Below, piece by piece: positions 26,101 through 34,045 of a stretch of 41,891 bases of DNA. The notes below the pieces were generated by a model. The model was not told where the DNA came from. It searched no databases and saw nothing but the letters and a program-made list of their open reading frames with translations. Made by a program: the position numbers and the translations under genes. Source of the stretch: a virus; IMG/VR virus record IMGVR_UViG_3300046451_000396, positions 1 to 41,891 of that record; one strand, written 5' to 3'. The first letter of the stretch is position 1. Every line of letters begins with the position of its first letter.

Positions 26101-27962
26101 TTAATAACGCCAGACATTGTATCGCCTGTTTTAGAAACGCGAGTGTCTCTTTGAGTATCTGTATACGCTTTGGTGGATGCATCTTGGTTTGCAGTAGGAT
26201 CAGACACGCCAGTAATATTGTTAGCCCCCATTGCGAGGACGCCTGACATGGTATCCCCAGCTTTGGTAAGCTTGGTGTTAATCTTAGCGTCTAAGGTAGC
26301 ATATGCATTTGCGTCATCATTCAACGCATCTGCTAATTCGTTAAGAGTGTCTAAAGCACCCGGTGCGCCACCGATTAGATCACTAATTGCTGTATCAACA
26401 TACCCTTTATTCGCCGCGTCAGCATTAGCTACTGGATCAGATACATTTGAAATAACTGTTGAAGTAACATCTAATGTTCCGTTTATAGTAATATTATTAA
26501 ATGTAGAGCTACCGCTAGAAGCAGTTAGGTTACCCGTAAGATCTCCTGTAACATTACCCACAACTGGGCCAGTGTGTGTACCTGAAGTGTTACCTGTAAT
26601 ATTACCAGTAATATCCCCCGTGAAACCACCAGATGCGGATACAGTAGTAAACGCACCGCTGGAAGCTGAATTAGCACCAATAACAGCGCCATCAATTGTA
26701 CCACCGTTGATGTCAGCCGTTGCTAGTGTAGCTTGGCCTGTGGTCGTAACAGTAGTAAACGCACCAGCAACAGGGGTTGTTGCCCCAATAACTGTGTTGT
26801 CGATTGTACCAGAGTCGATATCAACCTTACTGATGTTAACTTCACCAGTGCCGTTAGGCGTAATATCAATGTTACCGTTTGTATTGGTGGATGTAACAGC
26901 GTTACCATCAACCTTCAGGTTATCAACACGAAGATCTGTAACGGCAGAGTTTGTACCGATAGTAACACCATCGATAGAACCGCCGTTAATATCAGCGGTA
27001 GTTACTGTACCCAGATTAGATACGGTAGCTGACCCAAAGTTTACTGTGCCATCGGCTGTAAGCCCTGTGAAAGATCCAGACGCACGAGTACCCGCACCAA
27101 TAACTGTGTTATCGATGTTACCATTATCAATGTCTACGCTGTCGGCGTTAAGCTGATCAATTTCAGCCGTGCCATCAATGTAAAGATTTTGCCATTCCTG
27201 CGTAGTGCTACCTAAATTATAGGTGCCATCAGCGGAAGGAATAACACTGGAATCTACACGAGATATAAACGTTACAGTATCCGTGGTGTTATTACCGAGA
27301 TTTACATCTCCAGCCGCGTTAAGTGTTCCGTTGACCGCTAGATCCGCGTTTGTCGTAACATTGCCGCCAAAGTATCCTGTACCTGTGTTAGTAAGGTTGC
27401 CAGAACCAATATAATTTCCTGTAAGAGTAAGATTGCCCCCCACAGAGGCGTTGCTAGTAAGAGTAGCTGTGTCCCCACTAATAGTGTCAATGTAGCCTGT
27501 TCCGTCAATATAAATATCCTTAAATTGATAAACAGACGAGCCGATATCCACGGTATTTGAAACTTCAGCGGTAATACGGTTGTTAGGGCTGATAGACGCG
27601 ACTTCGGCCCATACGGCGTTATTTAAAGTATTAGTTATACAAATAAAACCTCGGCCGTTAACCGAGTTTAGCCAAATTGAACCGGGGGCGTAGCCATCAT
27701 TGAAGTCATCCCCTGTAGTAGGGTTAGCTGTAGCCTGTGTGTTATTCTTACCACCAACACCCCCATGAATTGCAGGAAGGTACCCAGTAATGGATGTGGT
27801 TAAATCAATTTTAGGTGAGCTACCCGCCGAGGCGTCGTGTGTGTGGCCTGTAGTAGGATCAAAAGCTACCGCAAGTTGGTTAAACTCGGCATTCAACGGC
27901 GGAGCCGTGATGTTAGATCCGTTTACAATGTTTGCTACAGATTGTCTTATGTATCCTGCCAT
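23133..27962 (-). CDS. large tail fibre with C-terminal S74 intramolecular chaperone
   Basis: A 1609-residue protein. The N-terminal domain (MAGYIRQSVANIVNGSNIT..., about 1-120) has LNAEFNQLAVAFDPTTGHTHD, which resembles tail-attachment ends. The shaft shows repeated TADINGGSIDGVTIG / IDNGNIDNTVIGA units (about 270-430), NITGNITGN-type turns (about 450-480), an Ala/Ser/Thr/Asn coiled coil (about 650-694) and many NVGIGTTAP repeats (about 900-1480). At the end SSDRRLKENI begins the peptidase S74 chaperone: S1504 and K1509 are the self-cleavage dyad, followed by GFIAQDVETVIPEAV and a C-terminal coiled coil. In this family the chaperone trimerises the fibre and is then cut off before S1504. This is the likely main receptor-binding fibre. 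Confidence 0.9.
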   Translation of the reverse strand: MAGYIRQSVANIVNGSNITAPPLNAEFNQLAVAFDPTTGHTHDASAGSSPKIDLTTSITGYLPAIHGGVGGKNNTQATANPTTGDDFNDGYAPGSIWLNSVNGRGFICITNTLNNAVWAEVASISPNNRITAEVSNTVDIGSSVYQFKDIYIDGTGYIDTISGDTATLTSNASVGGNLTLTGNYIGSGNLTNTGTGYFGGNVTTNADLAVNGTLNAAGDVNLGNNTTDTVTFISRVDSSVIPSADGTYNLGSTTQEWQNLYIDGTAEIDQLNADSVDIDNGNIDNTVIGAGTRASGSFTGLTADGTVNFGSATVSNLGTVTTADINGGSIDGVTIGTNSAVTDLRVDNLKVDGNAVTSTNTNGNIDITPNGTGEVNISKVDIDSGTIDNTVIGATTPVAGAFTTVTTTGQATLATADINGGTIDGAVIGANSASSGAFTTVSASGGFTGDITGNITGNTSGTHTGPVVGNVTGDLTGNLTASSGSSTFNNITINGTLDVTSTVISNVSDPVANADAANKGYVDTAISDLIGGAPGALDTLNELADALNDDANAYATLDAKINTKLTKAGDTMSGVLAMGANNITGVSDPTANQDASTKAYTDTQRDTRVSKTGDTMSGVINMGSNKVTNVTDPTSAQDAATKNYIDTIFGSTTAAATSAANAATSETNAATSATNAATSETNAANSATSAATSLDDFTDQYLGPKATAPTVDNDGDALVIGTLYFNTATSTMQVYGSSGWVPAGSSVNGTSERFKYTATAAQTTFSGADDNSNSLAYDSGFLDTYLNGIRLVNGADFTATSGTSLQLSAGASVGDVLEVVTFGTFTLANQSIDDMTDVSIASPSNGQVLKYNGTAWVNGTDEENLEGGVVINEAGADADFRVESDTNTHALFVQGSDGNVGIGDGAPLDKLHVYETSNSAVATQLLLQNEGSGNHSAGIAFQVSASAETTAFAPKAGIVFERTALNGRGALKFFNGDVNDVNGFSAGDERMRINRDGNIGIGTTAVATNFKQEIVGNAGANNTAATSGTTQATSAVMRIRPGGSFTGTLDIGQGGGTGSWLQSTDTANLATTYPLLLNPVGGNVGIGTTAPAGKLHVAGGRSYFAANNEKYGVGARYIDSGGTVYFGATDATSTPGVQISAATGGALMNITTGGNVGIGTTAPVTLKSQKTLQVLGNAKLGSANNTGLLSLGDVTSTDANAGIWRGAAGPYAGGGNYLNLGGYSGIGFTTGTADIASQSIRMLINSAGNILVSKYNGTAASPTESSDWPTPVMALRSYDSSHPGVSMLSFGYSNDAQYQTANPVWNFRLWGTGGDTASSAATDLALIGPGDLALGSNTSETMRLVGNNVGIGTTAPLQKLHISGTDGVGFGGTGAVDKKLYSPADGVLEWMTHTAAGQRGFAVSHQGSKVVYLSASGSSYLNGGNVGIGTTAPAEKLDVTNGSIRMSTLKGGYGNSAGNFHIDSKVGTGGRIYLNWFAGGSGIDVGNGGSGYGIARASAFTVSSDRRLKENISYFDSGLAQILQLKPATFDFINGENNQKGFIAQDVETVIPEAVGRTTTPDSSGEVDEADEYLTLNQSAIIPYLVSAIKEQQTMILALTARITALEGA

Positions 27963-29852
27963 TTATCGTCTTCCCGCAATACTGAATTCAAATACAACGC
28001 CCTGAATGCTATAAGGATCAAACTCCCCTAGCGTCACAAAGGTGAGCTGAGTGGCGTACCCAGAGCCCTGAATTGATGTGGTTACGATTGGTTTTTCATT
28101 ACCGCCGTAATTAATATTGACCCCACCATAATTAATATTTCTTCCCTTATACCGCACTGGTGCACCTTGTGATTCCTGTGCATACGCGGAAGGGCGGCTA
28201 ACGGTTGGGTCATCCCAATCGTAGTTGACCGCCATGTTTAGAGTAAAAGGGCCTTCTGCACGAACAAAAGTGTTCACTTTTCTCATTGTCTTACGAACTT
28301 CAGTGTCTCCAAAGTCGTAATAAGGAGTGGCGTAGATGGCTAGTATGTCGTTGCCATCAAATGTGTTGCCAAGTTCCTGTCTATAAATTTTACCATTAAA
28401 ATCGCCATGCAAAACAAGTTCTTGTCTATTTACATACGCAGATGCTGTCGCGCTGGCTCTGATGCCAATTAGTTCTCCGAATTCCCAACCTAGTCGTTGG
28501 TCAGCGGATCTAAGACCACCAATAAAACCATAACTATCTGTAGTAGCTGTATCCGCGTCTCCTACAAAATATCGTAATTGAGATTTGGATCTAATCACTA
28601 CACCTACAAGAGAATCTAAATCATAATCTTTAGGTAAATCTGTGAGTAGCTGTTGAATAGGCTTAGAAATTGTTTCTAATTCTACATCTCCGATTCTGGA
28701 AGTTCCGGCAACCGGTCTCAGGCCATCTGGGGCTAAAAATACCAGATCACCACCAATTTCAAGCACACTATCTCTAGCAATACATCCAACATTCGACGTT
28801 ACCTGATCTATAACAAATCCAGCGGCTACATCCGCCGTAATCTTTTTAATTCCGTTATCACCAAAAACAAACAAGTTATCTCGGAAGGGCTTAAACTGAA
28901 CAACGTCAAATCCTACGGATACTTGACCTGCGCCATTGGCAACAAGAAAGTCATACCATGCGTTAGGCGCGGAGTGAGCAATTGTAGCCTCAGTTAAAAC
29001 ATTACCACCAATAAACAAGTGGTTTTCAAAAACGCCTACAAGAGAAGGAGCCTCTAAACACTGGTTACCACCACCTGTCTGAGTGGAGTGGCCCCCTGCG
29101 GCGGGGCTTGTGCCCGCTCCAGCTACGGTTAGTTCTTCCCAGTGAGAGCCATCAAAAACAATGGCAGGGCCGCAACCGTCTACAAAACAAATATGGTTAC
29201 CATCACCAAAATTAAATGTTTCACTTCTAATCTTTGTTAGCTGACCCCCTAATATTGTTAGGGTTGACCGTCTAGCACTGTGGTCTAACGTGTATTTAGA
29301 ATACCCTGAACCAAATACATAACGGTAAAAACAATATTCGTTTGGATCAATTTCTATAACATCTGCCGCCGTAGCAGGAGTTACCAAAGTAATAGAAGCG
29401 CCGCCCAAAACCGCGTTTCCCGACACGGTAAAATCCGTAATTATTCCTAACTGTACACCATTTTTATAAACGTGTACATCAGCAACAAATGGAAGATCTA
29501 CTGTACGATTATTAGTATCTGCGCCTGCAAACACACTTTGTGCAAAGGTAGCTACAAAGCGAAACTTTTTAAGTTTACGAGCCGCTAAGACAATAGTTTC
29601 GTTTAAATTATCATCTTTAAAAATAGAGAGGGCTAAAATGCGCCCTTCGCAATCGTCTGGGTCAACTTCTTGATAAGTTGTGTCGTAGGGCTGAAAACCT
29701 TCAATGCGCCTATACCCACCATACAAGCTAACTTCGTAGTTAACTAAGCGGGTGGCCGACCCCGGGTTGTTCTCTGAGAGATCAAGATGGTTCTCATTTG
29801 AGTTCAGACCGCCGCCACATATAACTTTAAACGACTGAATGCGATCTGGCAT
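27963..29852 (-). CDS. tail tubular protein B / nozzle-like
   Basis: A 629-residue, beta-rich protein placed after the adaptor and before the main fibre, the slot of T7 gp12-type nozzle proteins. The N-terminus is MPDRIQSFKVICGGGLNSNE with NYEVSLYGGYRRIEGFQPYD near residue 40, a pattern seen in the nozzle proteins of HMO-2011-like phages. The middle carries repeated beta-propeller-like segments (LFIGGNVLT, NLFVFGDNGIKKI, LVFLAPDGLRPV). Start and stop touch both neighbours. The call rests on position plus recalled family likeness. Confidence 0.75.
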   Translation of the reverse strand: MPDRIQSFKVICGGGLNSNENHLDLSENNPGSATRLVNYEVSLYGGYRRIEGFQPYDTTYQEVDPDDCEGRILALSIFKDDNLNETIVLAARKLKKFRFVATFAQSVFAGADTNNRTVDLPFVADVHVYKNGVQLGIITDFTVSGNAVLGGASITLVTPATAADVIEIDPNEYCFYRYVFGSGYSKYTLDHSARRSTLTILGGQLTKIRSETFNFGDGNHICFVDGCGPAIVFDGSHWEELTVAGAGTSPAAGGHSTQTGGGNQCLEAPSLVGVFENHLFIGGNVLTEATIAHSAPNAWYDFLVANGAGQVSVGFDVVQFKPFRDNLFVFGDNGIKKITADVAAGFVIDQVTSNVGCIARDSVLEIGGDLVFLAPDGLRPVAGTSRIGDVELETISKPIQQLLTDLPKDYDLDSLVGVVIRSKSQLRYFVGDADTATTDSYGFIGGLRSADQRLGWEFGELIGIRASATASAYVNRQELVLHGDFNGKIYRQELGNTFDGNDILAIYATPYYDFGDTEVRKTMRKVNTFVRAEGPFTLNMAVNYDWDDPTVSRPSAYAQESQGAPVRYKGRNINYGGVNINYGGNEKPIVTTSIQGSGYATQLTFVTLGEFDPYSIQGVVFEFSIAGRR

Positions 29853-30565
29853 TAAATGGATAACCTATTAGATCGGGTGTCTACAGAAATACGAGTGTCT
29901 CTAATCGCCTCGTATTTATTCATTAGAATGCCTTGCATCTCTTTTACGCCTTGTTGAAATAACTGGGCGGAAATACCTGCGGATTCCATGTTGTCTCTAA
30001 ACATATACATTTGCATTAGAGCCCCTTCGATAATCACATTGTCGTAAGTATCTGGGACACGAGTTAAATCGCCGTAAGCGACTAAATCGTTGTGAGTTTG
30101 GTAATACCTAAACTTGATTGTATACGCTTGATCAGGTGATGGGGTTACGGCGTACCCGTTCCCAAATCCTTCAGCTACCATTGTAGGATTAGTCCTACCT
30201 GCGGCACCCGCGTTATCATCAAGATCTTTAAAATTTCTATAATAAGTGTCGCGATCAATAAATTTTAATTGGGTAGCTCGCACCCCAAGACTACTATTTG
30301 GCTGTAGTTGGAATGAGTTAAAGTCAGCTACTTTTAAATATTGAGGCCATGAATACTCTTCCTGACCTACTACTAAAAGCTGAGTGTGCTGTACTGCGTT
30401 AAACGGCCACTCGTATTCAGCTTGATTGATTTTTGCAATTGCGTTTTTAACTGCGTCTTTTGCCGTTGCCTGAACACCACGCACTGAAGGAAAATCAGCT
30501 TGAGCAATCTCAACCTCATTTAGTCTCCGTAGCAATTGGTTTGTTAGATCAAGGTATGTAGACAC
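29852..30565 (-). CDS. tail tubular protein A / head-tail adaptor
   Basis: A 237-residue protein immediately downstream of the capsid gene and before the nozzle, as T7 gp11. The helical N-terminus (TYLDLTNQLLRRLNEVEI), then EYEWPFN and QEEYSWPQYLKVADF, are typical of this adaptor family. The long C-terminal helices (VIIEGALMQMYMFRDNMESA) fit the ring-forming gp11 fold. Confidence comes from gene order and recognisable motifs. Confidence 0.8.
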   Translation of the reverse strand: MSTYLDLTNQLLRRLNEVEIAQADFPSVRGVQATAKDAVKNAIAKINQAEYEWPFNAVQHTQLLVVGQEEYSWPQYLKVADFNSFQLQPNSSLGVRATQLKFIDRDTYYRNFKDLDDNAGAAGRTNPTMVAEGFGNGYAVTPSPDQAYTIKFRYYQTHNDLVAYGDLTRVPDTYDNVIIEGALMQMYMFRDNMESAGISAQLFQQGVKEMQGILMNKYEAIRDTRISVDTRSNRLSI

Positions 30566-30589
30566 AATAATTTATCTCTCTAGAAGCAT

Positions 30590-30605
30590 AAAAGGGGGCA
30601 CCCCC
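30590..30605 (-). terminator. probable terminator after the capsid gene
   Basis: On the minus strand GGGGGTGCCCCC is followed by TTTT (30593-30590). The stem is at most 4-5 bp with a tiny loop, and an additional GGGGGTGCTCTC just upstream could pair alternatively. Between the capsid and adaptor genes, a partial terminator would lower tail transcripts relative to capsid, as in T7. Weak to moderate. Confidence 0.45.
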
Positions 30606-30629
30606 ATAAAGAGAGCACCCCCCAATATT

Positions 30630-31688
30630 TTACGCTACGTTGTAGTTTGCAGTGAACAATGCTTCAGGACGCAAAATCTTACGACCATAAAGTTGCATAC
30701 CACGAACCTTGTCCGCGAATGTGCTTGGATCACGGAAAGACTCAGTTTTAGCAAGCTGTTGTGCAGTTGCTACCGCTGAATCGTGTCCTGCTACCATGAT
30801 GCCGAAGTTAGTTTCGGAACCTGTAGAAAGAGTTGTACCAGATCCAGTACCCACAAATGGAAGGTTGTTAGACTTATACACGCGGAAACCACGGATAAGG
30901 CCAGTACCTACACGACCATTGCGAATTTCCTCGCCACCGCCGAAGTCACGATCAACGAACTTAGATCCCTCGTCCATCAAGATTTCGTAGAATACCGGGT
31001 CAGCAACGAACCAGCGTCCTTCAGTGTCAACGTTAGCCTGATCCATCTGACGAGCAACGCGGTTAAGCATAGCTAGAGGAGATGTGATACCAGACGCGCC
31101 GCCACCAGCGGCTAGAGGGATTGAAGTTACTTCACCCGCAACACCCAAGTCAGCACCACTAAAATCAGTGATATCTAGCTTGTTACCTGCAAGCAATTCG
31201 TCCGCACCAGCAGTTGAATCAGCTTTTACACCGTTCGCGGCTGTACGACGAATCCAAGCGCCACTGCTATTCTTTTCCCAGCCAGCTAGGTAGCCAAGAA
31301 CTTCACCATCGAATTCGTCACGCAAACGATAAGCCGCACGGTCTGTTGCCAGATCCATGAAATTAACGTGTGAGTGAGCAACTTCGATATCATCCATTGC
31401 AAACTGGAAGTAGTTTGCCTGATCGACGATAAGTGAAAAATCAGCATCCGCGATTGCCTGAGTTGCCAATGCTGTACCACGCTGGTACGCACTAACCGTG
31501 ATTTCCGGTTCTTTGATAATACGAACGCTGTCACCATAGTTCGCGATTTCACCAAAATAATCGGTATTTGTTACATCTTCTACGATAGAAGATTTACGGA
31601 AGGTTTTCTGAACCTTCTGTGAGTAGATTACGGGGCTAAAATTACCGTTAGGTAAGTTAGTATGACCCCCTGCACTTGAAAAAGCCAT
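30630..31688 (-). CDS. major capsid protein
   Basis: A 352-residue protein. The start at 31688 is chosen because AAGGAG precedes it; an in-frame ATG at 31718 lies in the leader. It follows portal and scaffold and precedes the tail adaptor. Visible features of podoviral HK97-fold capsids are the N-arm (AGGHTNLPNGNFSPVIYSQ), an E-loop-like region (FGEIANYGDSVRI), a spine helix (HSHVNFMDLATDRAAYRLRD) and a P-domain with RGFRVYKSNNLP. It lies behind its own promoter and a roughly 270-nt structured leader, and a weak terminator follows, in keeping with the high expression a coat protein needs. Confidence 0.9.
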   Translation of the reverse strand: MAFSSAGGHTNLPNGNFSPVIYSQKVQKTFRKSSIVEDVTNTDYFGEIANYGDSVRIIKEPEITVSAYQRGTALATQAIADADFSLIVDQANYFQFAMDDIEVAHSHVNFMDLATDRAAYRLRDEFDGEVLGYLAGWEKNSSGAWIRRTAANGVKADSTAGADELLAGNKLDITDFSGADLGVAGEVTSIPLAAGGGASGITSPLAMLNRVARQMDQANVDTEGRWFVADPVFYEILMDEGSKFVDRDFGGGEEIRNGRVGTGLIRGFRVYKSNNLPFVGTGSGTTLSTGSETNFGIMVAGHDSAVATAQQLAKTESFRDPSTFADKVRGMQLYGRKILRPEALFTANYNVA

Positions 31689-31957
31689 AATATTCTCCTT
31701 GTTGAGTAGGCTAAACAATCGGACCTGTGTCCGAAATGAGGTTTAGTTGGTACTGAACAGAAACTTTACCGGGGCTAAGGGCTGATACTACTTGGGTAAC
31801 TTTGCACCTAATCCTGTACGAGATTAGTGGCAAGGGCCAAACGTTTCAGGTGTTCTTATCGATATATTCTGAAAGTTAATTTTTGGAGGTAGGCGTCTGG
31901 TGACGCGGCTCCCTGCACTTAGTACTCAATTAACTAATGTTAATTTTTCCTTTAGCT
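31689..31957 (-). promoter_or_regulatory. structured 5' leader of the capsid gene
   Basis: A roughly 270-nt non-coding stretch between promoter and capsid RBS on the minus strand. In transcript order the hairpins seen are ATTAAC/GTTAAT (within 31929-31944); GGAG-GCGTC/GACGC-CTCC (31885-31912); CTTTCAG-type arms around 31841-31877 (TTTCAG 31844-31849 with CTGAAA 31869-31874, extendable with one bulge); CACTAATC/GATTAGGTG with a bulge (31805-31829); and CGGAC-ACAG-GTCCG (31720-31733), 20 nt before the RBS. None has a following T-run, so these are not terminators. They may stabilise the mRNA or control translation or an unknown ligand response. Confidence 0.55.
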
Positions 31958-31963
31958 GATGTT

Positions 31964-31992
31964 AGTATACCACGAGTTATGTACCTTTACAA
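31964..31992 (-). promoter_or_regulatory. sigma70-like promoter for the capsid gene
   Basis: On the minus strand TTGTAA (31987-31992, 4/6) and TATACT (31964-31969, 5/6) are separated by 17 bp. It lies directly behind the scaffold stop (31999), and transcription would start near 31957. Confidence 0.65.
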
Positions 31993-31998
31993 GTGGTT

Positions 31999-32796
31999 TT
32001 ACCTTGCTCCACCAGATAAGTCGTAAACAAACGAATTACTTCGCATAGATTCAAGTATAGCGTCCTCATTTGTGTCGTATTCTTTTGGGGACATTTTCTG
32101 TACTTGGCTCTCTGAAAAACGAGATCGTCCTGATACTGGGGCGTTAGCACTGCTTGTACGTCCTACTGAACGTGCCGCATCTTGCGGGCTAGCTGTACGC
32201 TTTCGCCTGATACCTTTATCGGCTTTGTACAAATCAATTGCACGGGAAGCCGCTCTAGCATCTGTGTTGTTTTTATAAAGAGCGTCTTGAACATATTGAG
32301 GTTGTTCCATAACCCAATCGTGAAAATCTTTATTAGATCTAATTTTATCGAAATCTGGATGGGTGTCTCGTAGTTCTTTTTCAGCTTTTTCGCGGTTAAG
32401 CCTACCTTCAAGCTGTTTTACTTTATTGAGCTCTATCTCCCCAACAGCCAATGCTTCCTGCGTTCGCTTTTGGGCAATGGTGTCAATAATTCCGGCAACA
32501 TCGGGATACTTTTCAGTCCACGCCGCCACTTCTTCTTCAGTTTTGGGGAACTTAATTTGTTGTTTAGTTGCTTGGGCTAATTGCGCTTGCATCTGTGAGA
32601 GAGCGGCATCTTTTTGTTGCATAGACTGTTGCATATGCCTACGAAGATCACCGTATCGTTTTTTGAATGTACCCTCATCTGGGTCTGCATCCACGTTGTC
32701 TGCCTGTTGATTTTCTTGCGTAGAATCTTGTATAGAATCTTGCAAGTTTTCTTCTGCGTCCGCTTCATTGCGGTACGCGCCTTGGTATTTAGCCAT
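31999..32796 (-). CDS. scaffolding protein
   Basis: A 265-residue, highly charged, helical protein upstream of the capsid gene, with RBS AAGGAG. The N-terminus is acidic and Gln/Asn-rich (NLQDSIQDSTQENQQADN). A coiled-coil region follows (GDLRRHMQQSMQQKDAALSQ ... LNKVKQLEGRLNREKAEKEL, about 48-145), then a conserved-looking THPDFDKIRSNKDFHDWV (about 145-165), a basic linker with KGIRRKRTASP and a short C-terminal helix (SPKEYDTNEDAILESMRS), which in podoviral scaffolds binds the coat protein. Gene order portal-scaffold-capsid supports the call. Confidence 0.85.
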   Translation of the reverse strand: MAKYQGAYRNEADAEENLQDSIQDSTQENQQADNVDADPDEGTFKKRYGDLRRHMQQSMQQKDAALSQMQAQLAQATKQQIKFPKTEEEVAAWTEKYPDVAGIIDTIAQKRTQEALAVGEIELNKVKQLEGRLNREKAEKELRDTHPDFDKIRSNKDFHDWVMEQPQYVQDALYKNNTDARAASRAIDLYKADKGIRRKRTASPQDAARSVGRTSSANAPVSGRSRFSESQVQKMSPKEYDTNEDAILESMRSNSFVYDLSGGAR

Positions 32797-32879
32797 ATTT
32801 ACTCCTTGGGGGCCTCAAAGTAGCTCTCGAAATTGAGAGGGTCTGTGGGTAGCCCGTTCCCACGCAAATTGTGTGTGTC

Positions 32880-33830
32880 TTACTTCATCTTCATTACGGC
32901 GAACTTCACCGAAGGTTTGTAAGCAAACTGGCCTTGTTTAGTTGGGTACAAGTCTTCCTCGTCTTTTAAATCAACGTCATAAGGCGTCATAAATTCTTCT
33001 ACGACTTCGTTAACAGCCGTATTTACTGTATTGCCTTCGGGTGTTTCATATTCCTCTTGAAACTGCCCTTCCCCTTCTTCGGCAATAATTTCCTCGTCCG
33101 AAACTTCGGTGTCCTCAGAGCTCTCGCTATCGGGTTCCTCGTATTCAATTTCGTCCGCATAATGGTAACCATAACCTTCACAGTGCTCACATTCGGCACC
33201 ATCTATTTTTCCTGTGCCTGAGCAATCTGGGCACTCAACGGTATCTTGTTCTTCTTCGTCTTCTAGAGATTTAATCTGACCCTCTGCTTGCATCATCATA
33301 AGACCCATTTTTGCTTCGTCGCGAAGGCCCATAAATGTCTTCAAGCCGTGGTATCTAACCACATCAGCGGGAACTACATATTCGCCCTCACTTAGGACGG
33401 CGGGAATATCATCACGAACACTCATGGCGTTTGAACCAGCGGGAATAGAATTACCTGACACGCTGTCGTAACCAACGTTACCATCATCGCCAAAGGGCAT
33501 TCCGCCGTGGTACATACCCATCATATTTTGCATAGGCTGTTCGGTTTCAGGCATTAGATTATCACTGCGCTCCTGCGCGTATAATTCCGCATCTTCAACA
33601 GTTTCAAACAGTGGAAGCTCTTCACCTGTAAGAGGATCAATCGGGCCGTTTTCACTAACAAACTCTTCAAGCTCGGCTTGAGTGTATTGGTTGCCTTCAG
33701 CATCAACAGTCGGGATGGTTAGCCAGCCATTTTCAGTTTCAAAAGTGATAGAACGCTCAGAGTAATTCTCTCCAGTTTCTTCATCTTGATAAACCTTACG
33801 GCCTTTTGTTGTCATTTCTTGTTCAGCCAT
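32880..33830 (-). CDS. virion-region protein with DnaJ-type CxxCxGxG zinc motif
   Basis: A 316-residue acidic protein between portal and scaffold. The N-terminal 90 residues (GWLTIPTVDAEGNQYTQAEL..., IDPLTGEELPLF) resemble a conserved phage head-region module. A middle part (AVLSEGEYVVPADVVRYHGL, about 144-163) is found in marine podovirus structural proteins. Residues 200-222 hold two DnaJ-like repeats, CPDCSGTG (C200, C203) and CEHCEGYG (C214, C217), enough for one zinc site. Very acidic stretches follow (225-265). It is coupled to the 71-residue gene by TAATG. The function is unknown; assembly chaperone or minor virion protein are the main options. Confidence 0.7.
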   Translation of the reverse strand: MAEQEMTTKGRKVYQDEETGENYSERSITFETENGWLTIPTVDAEGNQYTQAELEEFVSENGPIDPLTGEELPLFETVEDAELYAQERSDNLMPETEQPMQNMMGMYHGGMPFGDDGNVGYDSVSGNSIPAGSNAMSVRDDIPAVLSEGEYVVPADVVRYHGLKTFMGLRDEAKMGLMMMQAEGQIKSLEDEEEQDTVECPDCSGTGKIDGAECEHCEGYGYHYADEIEYEEPDSESSEDTEVSDEEIIAEEGEGQFQEEYETPEGNTVNTAVNEVVEEFMTPYDVDLKDEEDLYPTKQGQFAYKPSVKFAVMKMK

Positions 33831-34045
33831 TATTTTGCTCCCTCAATTGCTTGTTCACGCAATGTTTGGAACCTACGAAGCTCGGCAATCGCCCCTTGTA
33901 TTTCCATAATTTTAACGTGGTCTTTTGTGGTTTCTAAATATTGCCGCGATGTTTCTATTCGAGAAGAGACATAAGATTGCAGAAGGGGGTACTGATCTAC
34001 GTTATTTACGAGAGGTAGTATCTCTTTTGCCTTAATCTTATCCAT
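33830..34045 (-). CDS. 71-residue helical protein between portal and the zinc-motif protein
   Basis: Starts in a TAATG overlap with the portal stop (34045) and ends in TAATG with the next gene (33830). It is predicted almost entirely helical and charged (LLQSYVSSRIETSRQYLETT, IMEIQGAIAELRRFQTLREQ). Small helical proteins in this slot are common in HMO-2011-like and T7-like phages, without assigned role. Confidence 0.7.
   Translation of the reverse strand: MDKIKAKEILPLVNNVDQYPLLQSYVSSRIETSRQYLETTKDHVKIMEIQGAIAELRRFQTLREQAIEGAK

Noticed and set aside
26170-27156. 328-codon plus-strand open frame opposite the large fibre gene
   Set aside because: Low-complexity Val/Pro/Ala/Ile sequence that mirrors the repeated codons of the minus-strand fibre; no RBS and no family likeness.
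20770-27962. Possible diversity-generating retroelement around the fibre genes
   Set aside because: No reverse transcriptase, no template/variable repeat pair and no lectin-fold variable tip; the repeats are shaft modules.
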